Shown: positions 1 through 7,188, numbered from the stretch's first letter. The stretch is 8,510 nucleotides of DNA from Gammaproteobacteria bacterium (GCA_028817255.1 JAPPQA010000033.1:1-8510), one strand, 5' to 3'. A program made the numbers and translations. Notes: generated by a model from the sequence alone, not told the origin.

Positions 1-73
1 GAATCTACCCTCCATGGCGGGGTGGGAATCGTTTCCCCTCGATTGCGTAACGGCTTGTTGGGGGGGCGGCAAT

Positions 74-102
74 TTGCCTTTCCCCGGGAAGAGGTGGATA
101 AT
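74..102 (+). promoter_or_regulatory. Predicted sigma70-type promoter of erpA
   Basis: TTGCCT at 74-79 (4 of 6 to TTGACA) and GATAAT at 97-102 (5 of 6 to TATAAT) are separated by exactly 17 bp. This predicts transcription starting near 109 and a leader of about 40 nt before the erpA ATG at 150. The stretch from the -10 box to about 119 (ATAAT ... GGTCGGTAT) loosely resembles an IscR half-site. The rest of positions 1-122 shows no credible gene, only a small hairpin (GGGAA/TTCCC, 24-37). Confidence 0.6.
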
Positions 103-149
103 CTCCCCAAGGTCGGTATGGCTTGGAGGCATCAGGACCCCGAAAGACG

Positions 150-533
150 ATGGAAACCGAAACGATTAATCCAGCATCCAGCGCTCCCGGTGCGGCGGGG
201 GCGGGCGTTCCGTTGATCTTTACCGATGCGGCGGCCGGGAAGGTAAAGCAGTTGATCCGCGAGGAGGGCAACGATGCCCTGATGCTGCGGGTTTTTATCT
301 ATGGCGGCGGCTGTTCGGGATTCCAGTACGGGTTTACCTTCGAGGAAAAGCAGCAGGAAGGAGATGCCGCGGTCGTTAAGGACGGCGTATCCCTGCTGGT
401 GGACCCGACCAGCTTGCAATACCTCAAGGGAGCGGAGATTGATTACACGGAGGGCCTGGAAGGGGCTCAATTCGTGATCCGCAATCCCAACGCAACCACG
501 ACCTGCGGTTGCGGTTCTTCCTTCTCGGTATAG
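150..533 (+). CDS. erpA: Iron-sulfur cluster insertion protein ErpA
   Basis: A-type carrier that receives Fe-S clusters from the Isc assembly system and passes them to apo-enzymes in the cytoplasm, including isoprenoid-pathway enzymes in E. coli. The 127-aa product has the HesB/IscA fold with the three invariant cysteines: C55 in the GGGCSGFQYGF block and C119/C121 in the C-terminal CGCGSSFSV. The blocks VDPTSLQYL and DYTEGLEG separate ErpA from IscA or SufA. E. coli ErpA is 114 aa; the extra length is an Ala/Gly/Pro-rich N-terminus (about residues 7-20). ATG at 150 is chosen because it lies about 40 nt after the predicted transcription start. An in-frame TTG at 123 would add nine residues but would sit almost at the transcription start. 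The Shine-Dalgarno is weak (GAAAGA). It converges on anmK with 20 bp between them. Confidence 0.95.
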   Translation: METETINPASSAPGAAGAGVPLIFTDAAAGKVKQLIREEGNDALMLRVFIYGGGCSGFQYGFTFEEKQQEGDAAVVKDGVSLLVDPTSLQYLKGAEIDYTEGLEGAQFVIRNPNATTTCGCGSSFSV

Positions 534-553
534 ACAGCGCTCCGGGCGGACGC

Positions 554-1735
554 TCAGGCGCGCCCCGCGCCGCTTCCTCCGCTATGGGGGTCGTAGATTC
601 CCCCCAGCAAGACGCTCCGCCGGGCGCCGGTAACGGAGGGCAAATTGCCCGGCAGCGCCAGTATCCTGCGCCGGGCCAGCCAGGCGAAGGCGACGGCCTC
701 CACGTAATCCGGTTCCAGGCCCCGTTGTCCCGTGGAGTAGAGGGCGAGACCGGGCAGCGCCGCGGCGAGGACCTGCATGAATTCCCGGTTATGCATGCCG
801 CCGCCGCAGACCAGCAATTCGGAGCAGGAGGGCGCGTGCCGGCGCACGGCCCCGGCAATGGTCTCCACGCTCAGCCGGAGCAGGGTGGCTTGTATATCCT
901 GGGGGGCGACACCATTTTTATGGTTGTGGTTGTCCAGATGTTTTTGCAGCCAGGACAAGTTGAAGCGCTCCCGGCCCGTGCTTTTCGGCGGCGGGCGGGA
1001 AAAGTATTCGTCCGTCAGCATCTGTTGCAGCAGGGGTTCGCGGGCCTTGCCGGTGGCCGCCCAGGCGCCGTCCCGGTCCATGGGGAGATCGCGGCAGTGC
1101 CTGATCCACTCGTCCAGCAAGACATTGCCCGGGCCGGTATCGAAGCCGACGACATCGCCCCCGCTGCCTTTGCCGGGGAGCACGGTGAGGTTTGCCATGC
1201 CGCCGATATTCACTATGGACCGCTGCGGTAGCGAGGTATCGCCGAATTGCCAGGCATGGAAGGCAGGGGCAAGCGGCGCTCCCTCGCCGCCGGCCGCCAG
1301 GTCCATGCGCCGAAAATCGGCTACGGTAACCATGCCGGTCTGCAGGGCGATGATGTTCGGATCTCCGATCTGCACGGTGCAGGGTTCGCCGTCTTCCGTG
1401 CCGTGCAGGACGGTCTGGCCATGGCTGCCGATGGCGGTCACCTGCGCGGCGCGCATGCCGCTGCGCTTGAGTACTGCCAGCGCGGCCTGGGCGAACATGT
1501 GCCCCAGCCGCCGGTCCAGGGCGGCGACTTCCCGCAACGGCGCGTCCGGCCCCAGGGCGCGCAATTGCCGTTGTACCGGCTCTTCCAGCGGCCAGCTCGC
1601 TGCGGACACCGGTTTTGCGCCGCTGTCGGTAAAGGCAACCAGGGCCGCGTCAATCGCGTCCATGCTGGTGCCGGAAATCAGGCCTATACAGTGCAATACG
1701 GGAGGGGAGGGTTGCAGGGATGACGCGCTGGGCAT
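554..1735 (-). CDS. anmK: Anhydro-N-acetylmuramic acid kinase AnmK
   Basis: Cytoplasmic murein-recycling kinase that hydrolyses and phosphorylates 1,6-anhydro-MurNAc to MurNAc-6-phosphate using ATP. From the chosen start it is 393 aa (E. coli enzyme about 369). Visible motifs in order are the N-terminal phosphate loop GLISGTSMD (to about residue 26), SHGQT (104-108), GDPNIIA (124-130), GGEGAPLAPAFH (from about 149), NIGGMANLT (176-184), GFDTGPGN with the expected catalytic Asp199, and CGGGMHN (310-316). The ATG at 1735 is preferred because it starts just before the conserved core. The frame stays open upstream to 1849, but that would run through the htpG promoter and start. GCAGG sits too close to the ATG to be a good ribosome site. 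It diverges from htpG and converges with erpA. Confidence 0.94.
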   Translation of the reverse strand: MPSASSLQPSPPVLHCIGLISGTSMDAIDAALVAFTDSGAKPVSAASWPLEEPVQRQLRALGPDAPLREVAALDRRLGHMFAQAALAVLKRSGMRAAQVTAIGSHGQTVLHGTEDGEPCTVQIGDPNIIALQTGMVTVADFRRMDLAAGGEGAPLAPAFHAWQFGDTSLPQRSIVNIGGMANLTVLPGKGSGGDVVGFDTGPGNVLLDEWIRHCRDLPMDRDGAWAATGKAREPLLQQMLTDEYFSRPPPKSTGRERFNLSWLQKHLDNHNHKNGVAPQDIQATLLRLSVETIAGAVRRHAPSCSELLVCGGGMHNREFMQVLAAALPGLALYSTGQRGLEPDYVEAVAFAWLARRRILALPGNLPSVTGARRSVLLGGIYDPHSGGSGAGRA

Positions 1736-1764
1736 CCTGCGTGTGCGAAGGGCAGGAAATTTTT

Positions 1765-1773
1765 TGTTATCAT
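1765..1773 (+). promoter_or_regulatory. Possible extended -10 promoter of htpG
   Basis: TG-T-TATCAT at 1765-1773 is an extended -10 element: TATCAT matches TATAAT at 5 of 6, with a TG one base upstream. It follows the run of Ts at 1760-1765. No good -35 box lies 16-18 bp upstream, and I see neither a clear sigma32 box nor a CIRCE. The predicted start near 1780 gives a leader of about 28 nt before the htpG ATG. The whole gap between the anmK and htpG starts is 72 bp, so the anmK promoter must share it or lie inside htpG; none is convincing. Confidence 0.4.
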
Positions 1774-1807
1774 GCGGCGCGCCTGCGTAAGCAGCGGTTC
1801 CCGGACT

Positions 1808-3691
1808 ATGACCAACCCAAGCATAAAGGATAAAAGAGCGGATTACCAATTCGGCGTGGAGGTGCGTCAGCTCCTGGAGCTGGTCATCGGTTCGCTGTAC
1901 AGCAACAAGGAGGTGCCCCTGCGCGAGCTGATTTCCAACGCTTCCGACGCCCTTGAGAAGCTGCGCTTCGAGGCGCTCCAGGACGACAGCCTGTACGAAA
2001 AGGACGCCGCCCCGAAGATTCGCGTGGAGTATGACAAAAAGAACCGCACCGTTTCCGTGATAGACAACGGCATCGGCATGTCGCGCGAGGAGTTGCGCAA
2101 CAATCTCGGCACGATTGCCAGCTCCGGTACGCGCAAGTTTCTGAAAGCCCTGCAGGGAAAGGACGCGACGCCCGACAGCCTGATCGGCTGCTTCGGAGTC
2201 GGCTTTTATTCTTCTTTCGTTATCGCCGACAAGGTCGAAGTGTCCACCCGCAAGGCCGGCGCCCCGCGCACGGCGGGCGCGCGCTGGACCTCAAGAGGCA
2301 AAGGCAGGTATTCCATACAGCGGGAAGACCGGCCGGCACGGGGGACCCGCGTGACCCTGTACCTGAAAAAAGACGAGGAGGAGTTTCTAGACGGGTACCG
2401 GTTGCGCGAGATTACCCGCAAATATTGCGATCATATCGGCTTCCCGATCGTCATGGCGCAGGAGGGGGAAGGGGCCGGCAAAGAGGAGACCGTCAACAGG
2501 GCGACCGCGCTCTGGAAGCGGAGCGGCAAGGAGATCGCCGACCAGGAATACCGCGAATTCTACAAACACATCGCCCACGATTTTGAAGACCCGCTATGCT
2601 ACGTGCACAAAAATGTAGAGGGAAAAACGGAATATACCTTCCTGCTGTACATACCGGCCGCGGCGCCGGCCGGTTTCTGGGAGCGCCGCCAACTCCGCGG
2701 CGTCAAGCTGTATTCCCACCGGGTGTTTATCATGGAAGCCGTGGAGCAGTTTCTCCCGCCCTGGCTGCGATTCGTGCGCGGCGTTATTGATTCCGACGAC
2801 CTGCCGCTCAATATTTCCCGCGAGATTTTGCAAACCAATCAGGCCGTGGATTCGATTCGCAGGGGCTGTACCCGCCGGCTGCTCGACCAACTCAAGACGA
2901 TGGCGGAGCGGGAGCCGGAGAAGTATCGCCAGTTCTGGCAGGCATTCGGCACCATATTGAAGGAAGGCGTTGTCGAAGCCGGGGCCTTCCGCGACGACGT
3001 GACCGAATTGCTGCGCTTTGCCTCGACGCGCGAGGCGCAGGACGAGGCGGCGCTGGTTTCTTTTCATGATTACCGGGAGCGGATGAAGGAGGGACAAAAG
3101 GAGATTTATTTTCTGGCAACGGAAAACCCGGCCACCGCCCGTTCCAGCCCGCATCTCGAGCTCGCGCGCGAACATGGGCTTGAGGTGCTGCTCGGCGATC
3201 CCGTAGATGAGTGGGTCCTGACTCATTTGGGGGAGTATCGGGGCATACGGATCAAATGGGTAAACAAGGGGGATTTAGACCTGCCCGACGCCGGCGACGA
3301 AGAGCCGGAAGGGAAGGAGACCGGGGAACGGCTGGCATCCCGCATTGCCGATTGTCTCAAGGGCAAGGTGAAAGAGGTGCGCCCTTCCCGGCGGCTGCGG
3401 GAATCCGCCTGCTGTCTGGCATACGGCGATCAGGAAATGAGCGCGGGATTGCAGCGGGTGCTTACGGCGGCCGGGCACCAGCCCCCCGATAGGCTGCCGA
3501 CCCTGGAAATCAATCCCGGGCACGTCCTGGTAAGGCATATAGGGGCAGCGGAGGGCGAGGAGCGCCTGCGCGATTGGTCTTTGCTGCTGTTGGAACAGGC
3601 GATGCTGAACGAAGGCGCCCCGTTGCGGGACCCGGCGGATTTTGTGCGCAGACTGAACCGTTTGCTGGGGGAGCTGGTAACTCCCCGATGA
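1808..3691 (+). CDS. htpG: Molecular chaperone HtpG (bacterial Hsp90)
   Basis: Cytosolic ATP-dependent dimeric chaperone that remodels client proteins late in folding, with DnaK. The product is 627 aa, close to E. coli HtpG (624). The N-terminal GHKL ATPase domain shows LRELISNASDA (catalytic Glu40, ATP/Mg-binding Asn44), DNGIGM (Asp86), LGTIASSGTRKF, GCFGVGFYSSF and GTRVTLYLK. The middle domain shows EYTFLLYIP, RVFIM, LRFVRGVIDSDDLPLNISREILQ, KEG and LLRFAST. The C-terminal dimerisation part has RMKEGQKEIYF, SSPHLEL, NPGHVLV and FVRRLNRLL. No frame break is seen. ATG at 1808 is chosen because TNPSIKDKRADYQFGVEVRQLL lines up with the family start; an ATG at 1772 overlaps the likely -10 box. 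No strong Shine-Dalgarno. tyrS follows 61 bp downstream on the same strand, so the two may be co-transcribed. Confidence 0.96.
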   Translation: MTNPSIKDKRADYQFGVEVRQLLELVIGSLYSNKEVPLRELISNASDALEKLRFEALQDDSLYEKDAAPKIRVEYDKKNRTVSVIDNGIGMSREELRNNLGTIASSGTRKFLKALQGKDATPDSLIGCFGVGFYSSFVIADKVEVSTRKAGAPRTAGARWTSRGKGRYSIQREDRPARGTRVTLYLKKDEEEFLDGYRLREITRKYCDHIGFPIVMAQEGEGAGKEETVNRATALWKRSGKEIADQEYREFYKHIAHDFEDPLCYVHKNVEGKTEYTFLLYIPAAAPAGFWERRQLRGVKLYSHRVFIMEAVEQFLPPWLRFVRGVIDSDDLPLNISREILQTNQAVDSIRRGCTRRLLDQLKTMAEREPEKYRQFWQAFGTILKEGVVEAGAFRDDVTELLRFASTREAQDEAALVSFHDYRERMKEGQKEIYFLATENPATARSSPHLELAREHGLEVLLGDPVDEWVLTHLGEYRGIRIKWVNKGDLDLPDAGDEEPEGKETGERLASRIADCLKGKVKEVRPSRRLRESACCLAYGDQEMSAGLQRVLTAAGHQPPDRLPTLEINPGHVLVRHIGAAEGEERLRDWSLLLLEQAMLNEGAPLRDPADFVRRLNRLLGELVTPR

Positions 3692-3703
3692 TTCCCCGAT
3701 GAT
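3682..3703 (+). repeat. 11-bp tandem duplication at the htpG stop codon
   Basis: TCCCCGATGAT occurs twice back to back (3682-3692 and 3693-3703). The first copy holds the last codons and TGA stop of htpG; the second lies in the htpG-tyrS gap. The duplication does not change the HtpG protein because the first stop is intact. Confidence 0.85.
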
Positions 3704-3752
3704 TCTGGCGGTCCCGGCCTGTTCATGAGCGGGAATCCGGCCGATATGCGCT

Positions 3753-4997
3753 GTGCGGCCGCCTGAGACAAAGGCGCCGCATACGGCGGACATACCCGCC
3801 GAGATCCGGCGCGGCGCCGAGGAAATCCTGGTCGAGTCGGAATTGAGCGACCGGTTGCGCAGCGGCAAGCGGCTGCGAGTCAAGGCAGGCTTCGACCCTA
3901 CCGCCCCCGACCTGCATCTGGGGCACACCGTGCTTTTGAATAAGATGCGGGAATTCCAGCAGTTGGGACACGAGGCCATTTTTCTGATCGGCGACTTTAC
4001 GGCCTTGATCGGCGACCCCAGCGGCCAGGATGCCGCCCGGCCATTGCTGAGCGCAGAGCGGATTCGGGAAAACGCGCACACGTACAAGCAGCAAATATTC
4101 AAAATTCTCGACCCGGAATCCACCCGGGTGGAATGCAACTCCCGGTGGAACCTCGCTCTCGGAGTGGAATCCCTGTTGCGCCTGGCCTCGAAGTACACGG
4201 TGGCGCGGATGCTGGAGCGCGATGATTTCCACAAGCGCCACCAGGCCGGCAAACCGATCGGCATCCACGAGTTTCTTTATCCTCTGCTGCAAGGGTACGA
4301 CTCGGTCGCCCTCGAGGCGGATGTGGAACTGGGCGGCACCGACCAGAAATTCAACCTGCTGATCGGGCGTCATTTGCAGCAGGCATACGGTCAATCCCCG
4401 CAGGCGATCCTGACCATGCCCTTGCTGGAGGGGCTGGACGGCACGCAAAAGATGTCCAAATCCTACGGCAACTATATCGGGATTGCCGATCCGCCCCTGG
4501 AGATGTACGGCAAAATCATGTCCATATCGGACGAGTTGATGTGGCGTTACTTTCAGTTGCTCAGCTTCCGCTCGTTGACCGAGATCGAGCATTTGCAGCG
4601 AGGCGTTGCGGAGGGGGCGAACCCGCGGGATGCCAAGCGCGAATTGGCCCATGAGATCGTCGCGCGCTTCCACGATACGGCCGCCGCCGAACGGGCGCGG
4701 GACGACTTTATAAGCCGTTTTCAGCAGCAGGAGATCCCGGATACCCTCCCGGAATACCAGGTGCGGGACCGCGAGGGGGGCTGGACCGTGGCGGGCCTTC
4801 TGAAAGAAATTCGTCTGGCCGCCAGCACTTCCGAGGCTCACCGCATGATCCGCCAGGGCGCGGTGCGCATGGACGGAGAACGCTTCACGGACGGCTGGCG
4901 CAAAATTCCCGCGGGGACCACCTGTCTGTTCCAGATAGGCCGCCGGCGCTTTGCCCGGGTTACGGTGGAAAACCGGCCCCCCGCCGGCTCCCCCTGA
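3753..4997 (+). CDS. tyrS: Tyrosyl-tRNA synthetase (TyrZ-like class)
   Basis: Class I aminoacyl-tRNA synthetase that charges tRNA-Tyr with tyrosine using ATP. The 414-aa product has the Rossmann catalytic domain with KAGFDPTAPDLHLGH (HIGH motif HLGH at 55-58), IGDPSG, the tyrosine-pocket block VALEADVELGGTDQKFNLL, and the KMSKS loop at 233-237. A C-terminal S4-like RNA-binding domain follows (about 345-410: GGWTVAGLLKEI ... EAHRMIRQGAVRMDGERF). The N-terminal RRGAEEILVE and the HTVLLNKMREFQQLGH block resemble the TyrZ form (Pseudomonas TyrRS-Z) more than E. coli TyrS. The only plausible start is the GTG at 3753: an in-frame TGA lies at 3726 and no in-frame ATG lies before the conserved core. 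It has no Shine-Dalgarno, so initiation may depend on coupling to htpG. The groES promoter starts 24 bp after its stop; no terminator is seen between. Confidence 0.94.
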   Translation: MRPPETKAPHTADIPAEIRRGAEEILVESELSDRLRSGKRLRVKAGFDPTAPDLHLGHTVLLNKMREFQQLGHEAIFLIGDFTALIGDPSGQDAARPLLSAERIRENAHTYKQQIFKILDPESTRVECNSRWNLALGVESLLRLASKYTVARMLERDDFHKRHQAGKPIGIHEFLYPLLQGYDSVALEADVELGGTDQKFNLLIGRHLQQAYGQSPQAILTMPLLEGLDGTQKMSKSYGNYIGIADPPLEMYGKIMSISDELMWRYFQLLSFRSLTEIEHLQRGVAEGANPRDAKRELAHEIVARFHDTAAAERARDDFISRFQQQEIPDTLPEYQVRDREGGWTVAGLLKEIRLAASTSEAHRMIRQGAVRMDGERFTDGWRKIPAGTTCLFQIGRRRFARVTVENRPPAGSP

Positions 4998-5021
4998 GGG
5001 CGCGGCAATTCTCAAAAGGGC

Positions 5022-5050
5022 TTGACAAGGGAGACGGACGGCCCTATCGT
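5022..5050 (+). promoter_or_regulatory. groESL promoter (sigma70-like, possible sigma32 overlap)
   Basis: A perfect TTGACA at 5022-5027, a 17-bp spacer and TATCGT at 5045-5050 (4 of 6) form a strong vegetative promoter with a predicted start near 5057, at the left edge of the CIRCE. The same bases also read as a weak heat-shock sigma32 promoter: CTTGAC (5021-5026; consensus CTTGAA) and CCCTATCG (5042-5049; compare CCCCATNT), 15 bp apart. The sigma70 reading is firm; the sigma32 reading is a suggestion. Confidence 0.8.
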
Positions 5051-5056
5051 TCGTTA

Positions 5057-5083
5057 TTAGCACTCGCTTGAGAGTAGTGCTAA
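5057..5083 (+). promoter_or_regulatory. CIRCE operator (HrcA binding site)
   Basis: TTAGCACTC - 9 bp - TAGTGCTAA is the CIRCE inverted repeat (consensus TTAGCACTC-N9-GAGTGCTAA) with one mismatch, in the innermost base of the right arm, so eight of nine arm pairs stay intact. It begins at the predicted transcription start and lies 33 bp before the groES ATG, the usual place for repression by HrcA. HrcA is kept active by GroEL, so this implies feedback control of groESL. It also implies an hrcA gene elsewhere in the genome. Confidence 0.95.
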
Positions 5084-5101
5084 ACAAACGCAAAAGACCA
5101 C

Positions 5102-5106
5102 GGAGG
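5102..5106 (+). promoter_or_regulatory. groES ribosome binding site
   Basis: GGAGG ending 10 nt before the groES ATG is a near-perfect match to the anti-Shine-Dalgarno (CCTCC) visible in the 16S end of this same window. It is by far the strongest ribosome site here. Confidence 0.85.
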
Positions 5107-5116
5107 TGCAATCGAA

Positions 5117-5404
5117 ATGAAAATCCGACCGCTTCATGATCGCGTTATCGTCAAACGCACGGAGGAGGAGCGGGCCAGTGCCGGGGGCATCGTAATCCCG
5201 GACTCGGCCACGGAAAAGCCGATCCGCGGGGAGGTGATTTCCGTCGGGCCCGGCAAGGTCATGGATAACGGCAAGGTTGCCGCCATGGGCGTCAAGAAGG
5301 GCGACAAGGTTTTGTTCGGCAAGTATTCGGGAACGGAGATCAAGTTGGAGGGCGTGGAATACGTGGTGATGCGCGAGGACGACCTCATGGCCGTGATCGA
5401 ATAG
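5117..5404 (+). CDS. groES: Co-chaperonin GroES (Hsp10)
   Basis: Forms the heptameric lid that closes the GroEL chamber and drives ATP-dependent folding of enclosed proteins in the cytoplasm. It is 95 aa (E. coli 97) and begins MKIRPLHDRVIVKR, typical of the family. The mobile loop spans about residues 16-33, with the GroEL-contacting hydrophobic triplet IVI at 25-27 (IVL in E. coli). The beta-hairpin roof and core follow (GPGK, GVKKGDKVLFGKYSGTEIK), ending with EYVVMREDDLMAVIE. The strong GGAGG site and CIRCE-controlled promoter lie directly upstream. It is first in a two-gene operon with groEL, 94 bp apart. Confidence 0.98.
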   Translation: MKIRPLHDRVIVKRTEEERASAGGIVIPDSATEKPIRGEVISVGPGKVMDNGKVAAMGVKKGDKVLFGKYSGTEIKLEGVEYVVMREDDLMAVIE

Positions 5405-5456
5405 CCCGTCTGTTGCGGGCAAGCCCGTTCGGCCGGCGCAAACCGGCGCTCGGGTT
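5404..5456 (+). other. Two hairpins in the groES-groEL gap
   Basis: Hairpin one pairs GCCCG (5404-5408) with CGGGC (5416-5420) around a 7-nt loop and starts at the last base of the groES stop. Hairpin two pairs GCCGG (5432-5436) with CCGGC (5443-5447), and outer AGCCCG (5422-5427) with CGGGTT (5451-5456, one GU). Neither is followed by a T run, so they are not terminators. Such elements can mark mRNA processing or stability sites between groES and groEL; that role is inferred. Confidence 0.5.
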
Positions 5457-5498
5457 CGCTATCTAGTCTTCTGGCTTCTACAACGAGGGAAACAAACG

Positions 5499-7151
5499 AT
5501 GAGTGCGAAAGATATCAAGTTCGGCGGCGATGCGCGTCAACGTATGCTCAAGGGTCTGAATACGCTGGCCAATGCGGTTAAGGTTACGCTGGGCCCCAAG
5601 GGCAGGAACGTAGTACTGGAAAAGAGTTTCGGTGCTCCTACCGTTACCAAGGACGGGGTGTCCGTCGCCAAGGAAATCGAACTCAAGGACAAATTCGAGA
5701 ACATGGGCGCGCAGATGTTGCGGGAAGTGGCCTCGCAGACCTCGGATGTCGCCGGCGACGGCACCACGACAGCGACGGTGCTGGCCCAGTCGCTGGTGGT
5801 CGAGGGCATGAAGGCCGTGGCCGCCGGGATCAATCCCATGGATCTCAAGCGGGGGATTGACCAGGCAGTTGCCACCGCCGTCAAGGAATTGAAGAAGATT
5901 TCCAAGCCCTGTTCTTCGGACACGGAGATCGCGCAGGTGGGGACAGTGTCCGCCAATGCAGACAAGCCCATCGGCGATACCATCGCGGAGGCAATGAAGA
6001 AGGTGGGCAAGGAAGGCGTGATCACGGTGGAAGAGGGTTCGGGACTCGATAACGAATTGAATGTCGTGGAGGGCATGCAATTCGACCGGGGTTACCTGTC
6101 TCCCTATTTCGTCAACAACCAGCAGTCCATGAGTTGCGAGCTGGAGGATCCTTTGATCCTGCTTTGCGACAAGAAGATCTCGAATATTCGCGACGTGCTG
6201 CCGTTGCTGGAGTCCATCGCCAAGTCGGGGAAATCGCTGCTGGCCATCGCCGAAGATATCGAGGGCGAGGCCCTGGCCACGCTGGTGGTCAATACCATCC
6301 GGGGCACTTTCAAGGCGGCGGCGGTCAAGGCGCCGGGCTTCGGAGACCGGCGCAAGGCGATGTTGGAAGACATCGGCGTCCTGACTGCCGGAAAGGTGAT
6401 TTCCGAGGAAGTCGGGTTGAGCTTGGAGAAGATTCGGCTGGAAGACCTGGGCCGTGCCAAGCGCGTCGTGATCACCAAGGAGGACACGACGATCATAGAC
6501 GGCCTCGGCAAGCCGGCCGACATTCAGTCGCGCATCGGGCAGATTCGCAAGCAGATCGAGGATTCGACGTCGGACTACGACAAGGAAAAACTGCAAGAGC
6601 GGGTGGCCAAGCTTTCCGGCGGGGTCGCGGTGATCAAAGTCGGCGCCGCAACCGAAGTGGAAATGAAGGAGAAGAAGGCGCGGGTGGAAGATGCCCTGCA
6701 TGCGACCCGGGCTGCCGTGGAGGAGGGGATTGTGCCCGGCGGCGGCACGGCCCTGTTGCGCTGCGTTTCTTCTTTGAAAAAGGCAAAGGGCGCAAACGAA
6801 GACCAGAATGCCGGCATCCGCCTCGTGATGCGCGCCGTGCAAGAGCCGGTCCGGCAGATCGTCGCCAATGCGGGGCTTGAGCCTTCCGTTATCGTCAACA
6901 AGATCGCTGACAGCGAGGCCAAGCAGCAGAACTTCGGATACGATGTGGCGACCAACGATTTCGGCAACCTGATCGAGTCCGGGATCATAGACCCCACCAA
7001 GGTTACCCGTTCCGCTCTGCAGAACGCGGCTTCCGTGGCGGGGCTGATGATTACCACGGAGGCGATGGTGGCCGAGCTGCCCAAGGAAGAGAAGTCGCCG
7101 ATGGGTGGTCCAGGAGGGGCCGGCATGGAAGACATGGGCGGAATGATGTAA
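5499..7151 (+). CDS. groEL: Chaperonin GroEL (Hsp60)
   Basis: Forms the tetradecameric double-ring cage that folds cytosolic proteins with GroES and ATP. It is 550 aa (E. coli 548) and stays in E. coli register: nucleotide-binding LGPKGRNV (31-38), Asp52 in TKDGV, DGTTTATV with Asp87, and the ATP-hydrolysis Asp398 in VEDALHATRAAVEEG. The apical-domain block FDRGYLSPYFV, the nucleotide-binding block VEEGIVPGGGTALLR and the C-terminal Gly/Met tail (GGAGMEDMGGMM) are all present. The tail has fewer GGM repeats than E. coli. GAGGGA (5485-5490) supplies the ribosome site about 9 nt before the ATG. It is transcribed with groES from the CIRCE-controlled promoter and ends at an intrinsic terminator 37 bp after the stop. 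No frame break or unusual codon use is seen. Confidence 0.98.
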   Translation: MSAKDIKFGGDARQRMLKGLNTLANAVKVTLGPKGRNVVLEKSFGAPTVTKDGVSVAKEIELKDKFENMGAQMLREVASQTSDVAGDGTTTATVLAQSLVVEGMKAVAAGINPMDLKRGIDQAVATAVKELKKISKPCSSDTEIAQVGTVSANADKPIGDTIAEAMKKVGKEGVITVEEGSGLDNELNVVEGMQFDRGYLSPYFVNNQQSMSCELEDPLILLCDKKISNIRDVLPLLESIAKSGKSLLAIAEDIEGEALATLVVNTIRGTFKAAAVKAPGFGDRRKAMLEDIGVLTAGKVISEEVGLSLEKIRLEDLGRAKRVVITKEDTTIIDGLGKPADIQSRIGQIRKQIEDSTSDYDKEKLQERVAKLSGGVAVIKVGAATEVEMKEKKARVEDALHATRAAVEEGIVPGGGTALLRCVSSLKKAKGANEDQNAGIRLVMRAVQEPVRQIVANAGLEPSVIVNKIADSEAKQQNFGYDVATNDFGNLIESGIIDPTKVTRSALQNAASVAGLMITTEAMVAELPKEEKSPMGGPGGAGMEDMGGMM

Positions 7152-7188
7152 CGACTCCGCACCTCTTCCGGCCCGTTATTGGTTCCCT

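Noticed and set aside
24..37. Small GGGAA/TTCCC hairpin as a terminator of an upstream gene
   Set aside because: It has only 5 bp and no T run follows.
93..101. GGTGGATAA, an 8 of 9 match to the reverse of a DnaA box
   Set aside because: It is a single copy, overlaps the erpA -10 element, and no AT-rich region or box cluster is nearby, so there is no support for an origin.
395..402. GCTGGTGG, the E. coli Chi octamer, here and also inside groEL
   Set aside because: It falls in coding sequence as Leu-Val codons in a GC-rich genome, and Chi sequences differ between lineages.
509..1790. Several forward frames across anmK (509-1231, 777-1790, 1247-1723)
   Set aside because: They lie opposite a clear AnmK with all its motifs and have no plausible start context or recognisable domain.
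1772..1807. An earlier ATG for htpG giving a 12-residue extension
   Set aside because: It overlaps the best -10 box and the added residues have no counterpart in the HtpG family.
5478..6842. A 454-codon open frame antisense to groEL, and a 462-codon one antisense to tyrS (3723-5111)
   Set aside because: Both are shadows of strongly conserved genes in GC-rich DNA where stops are rare. The translations are low-complexity and match no family I recognise.
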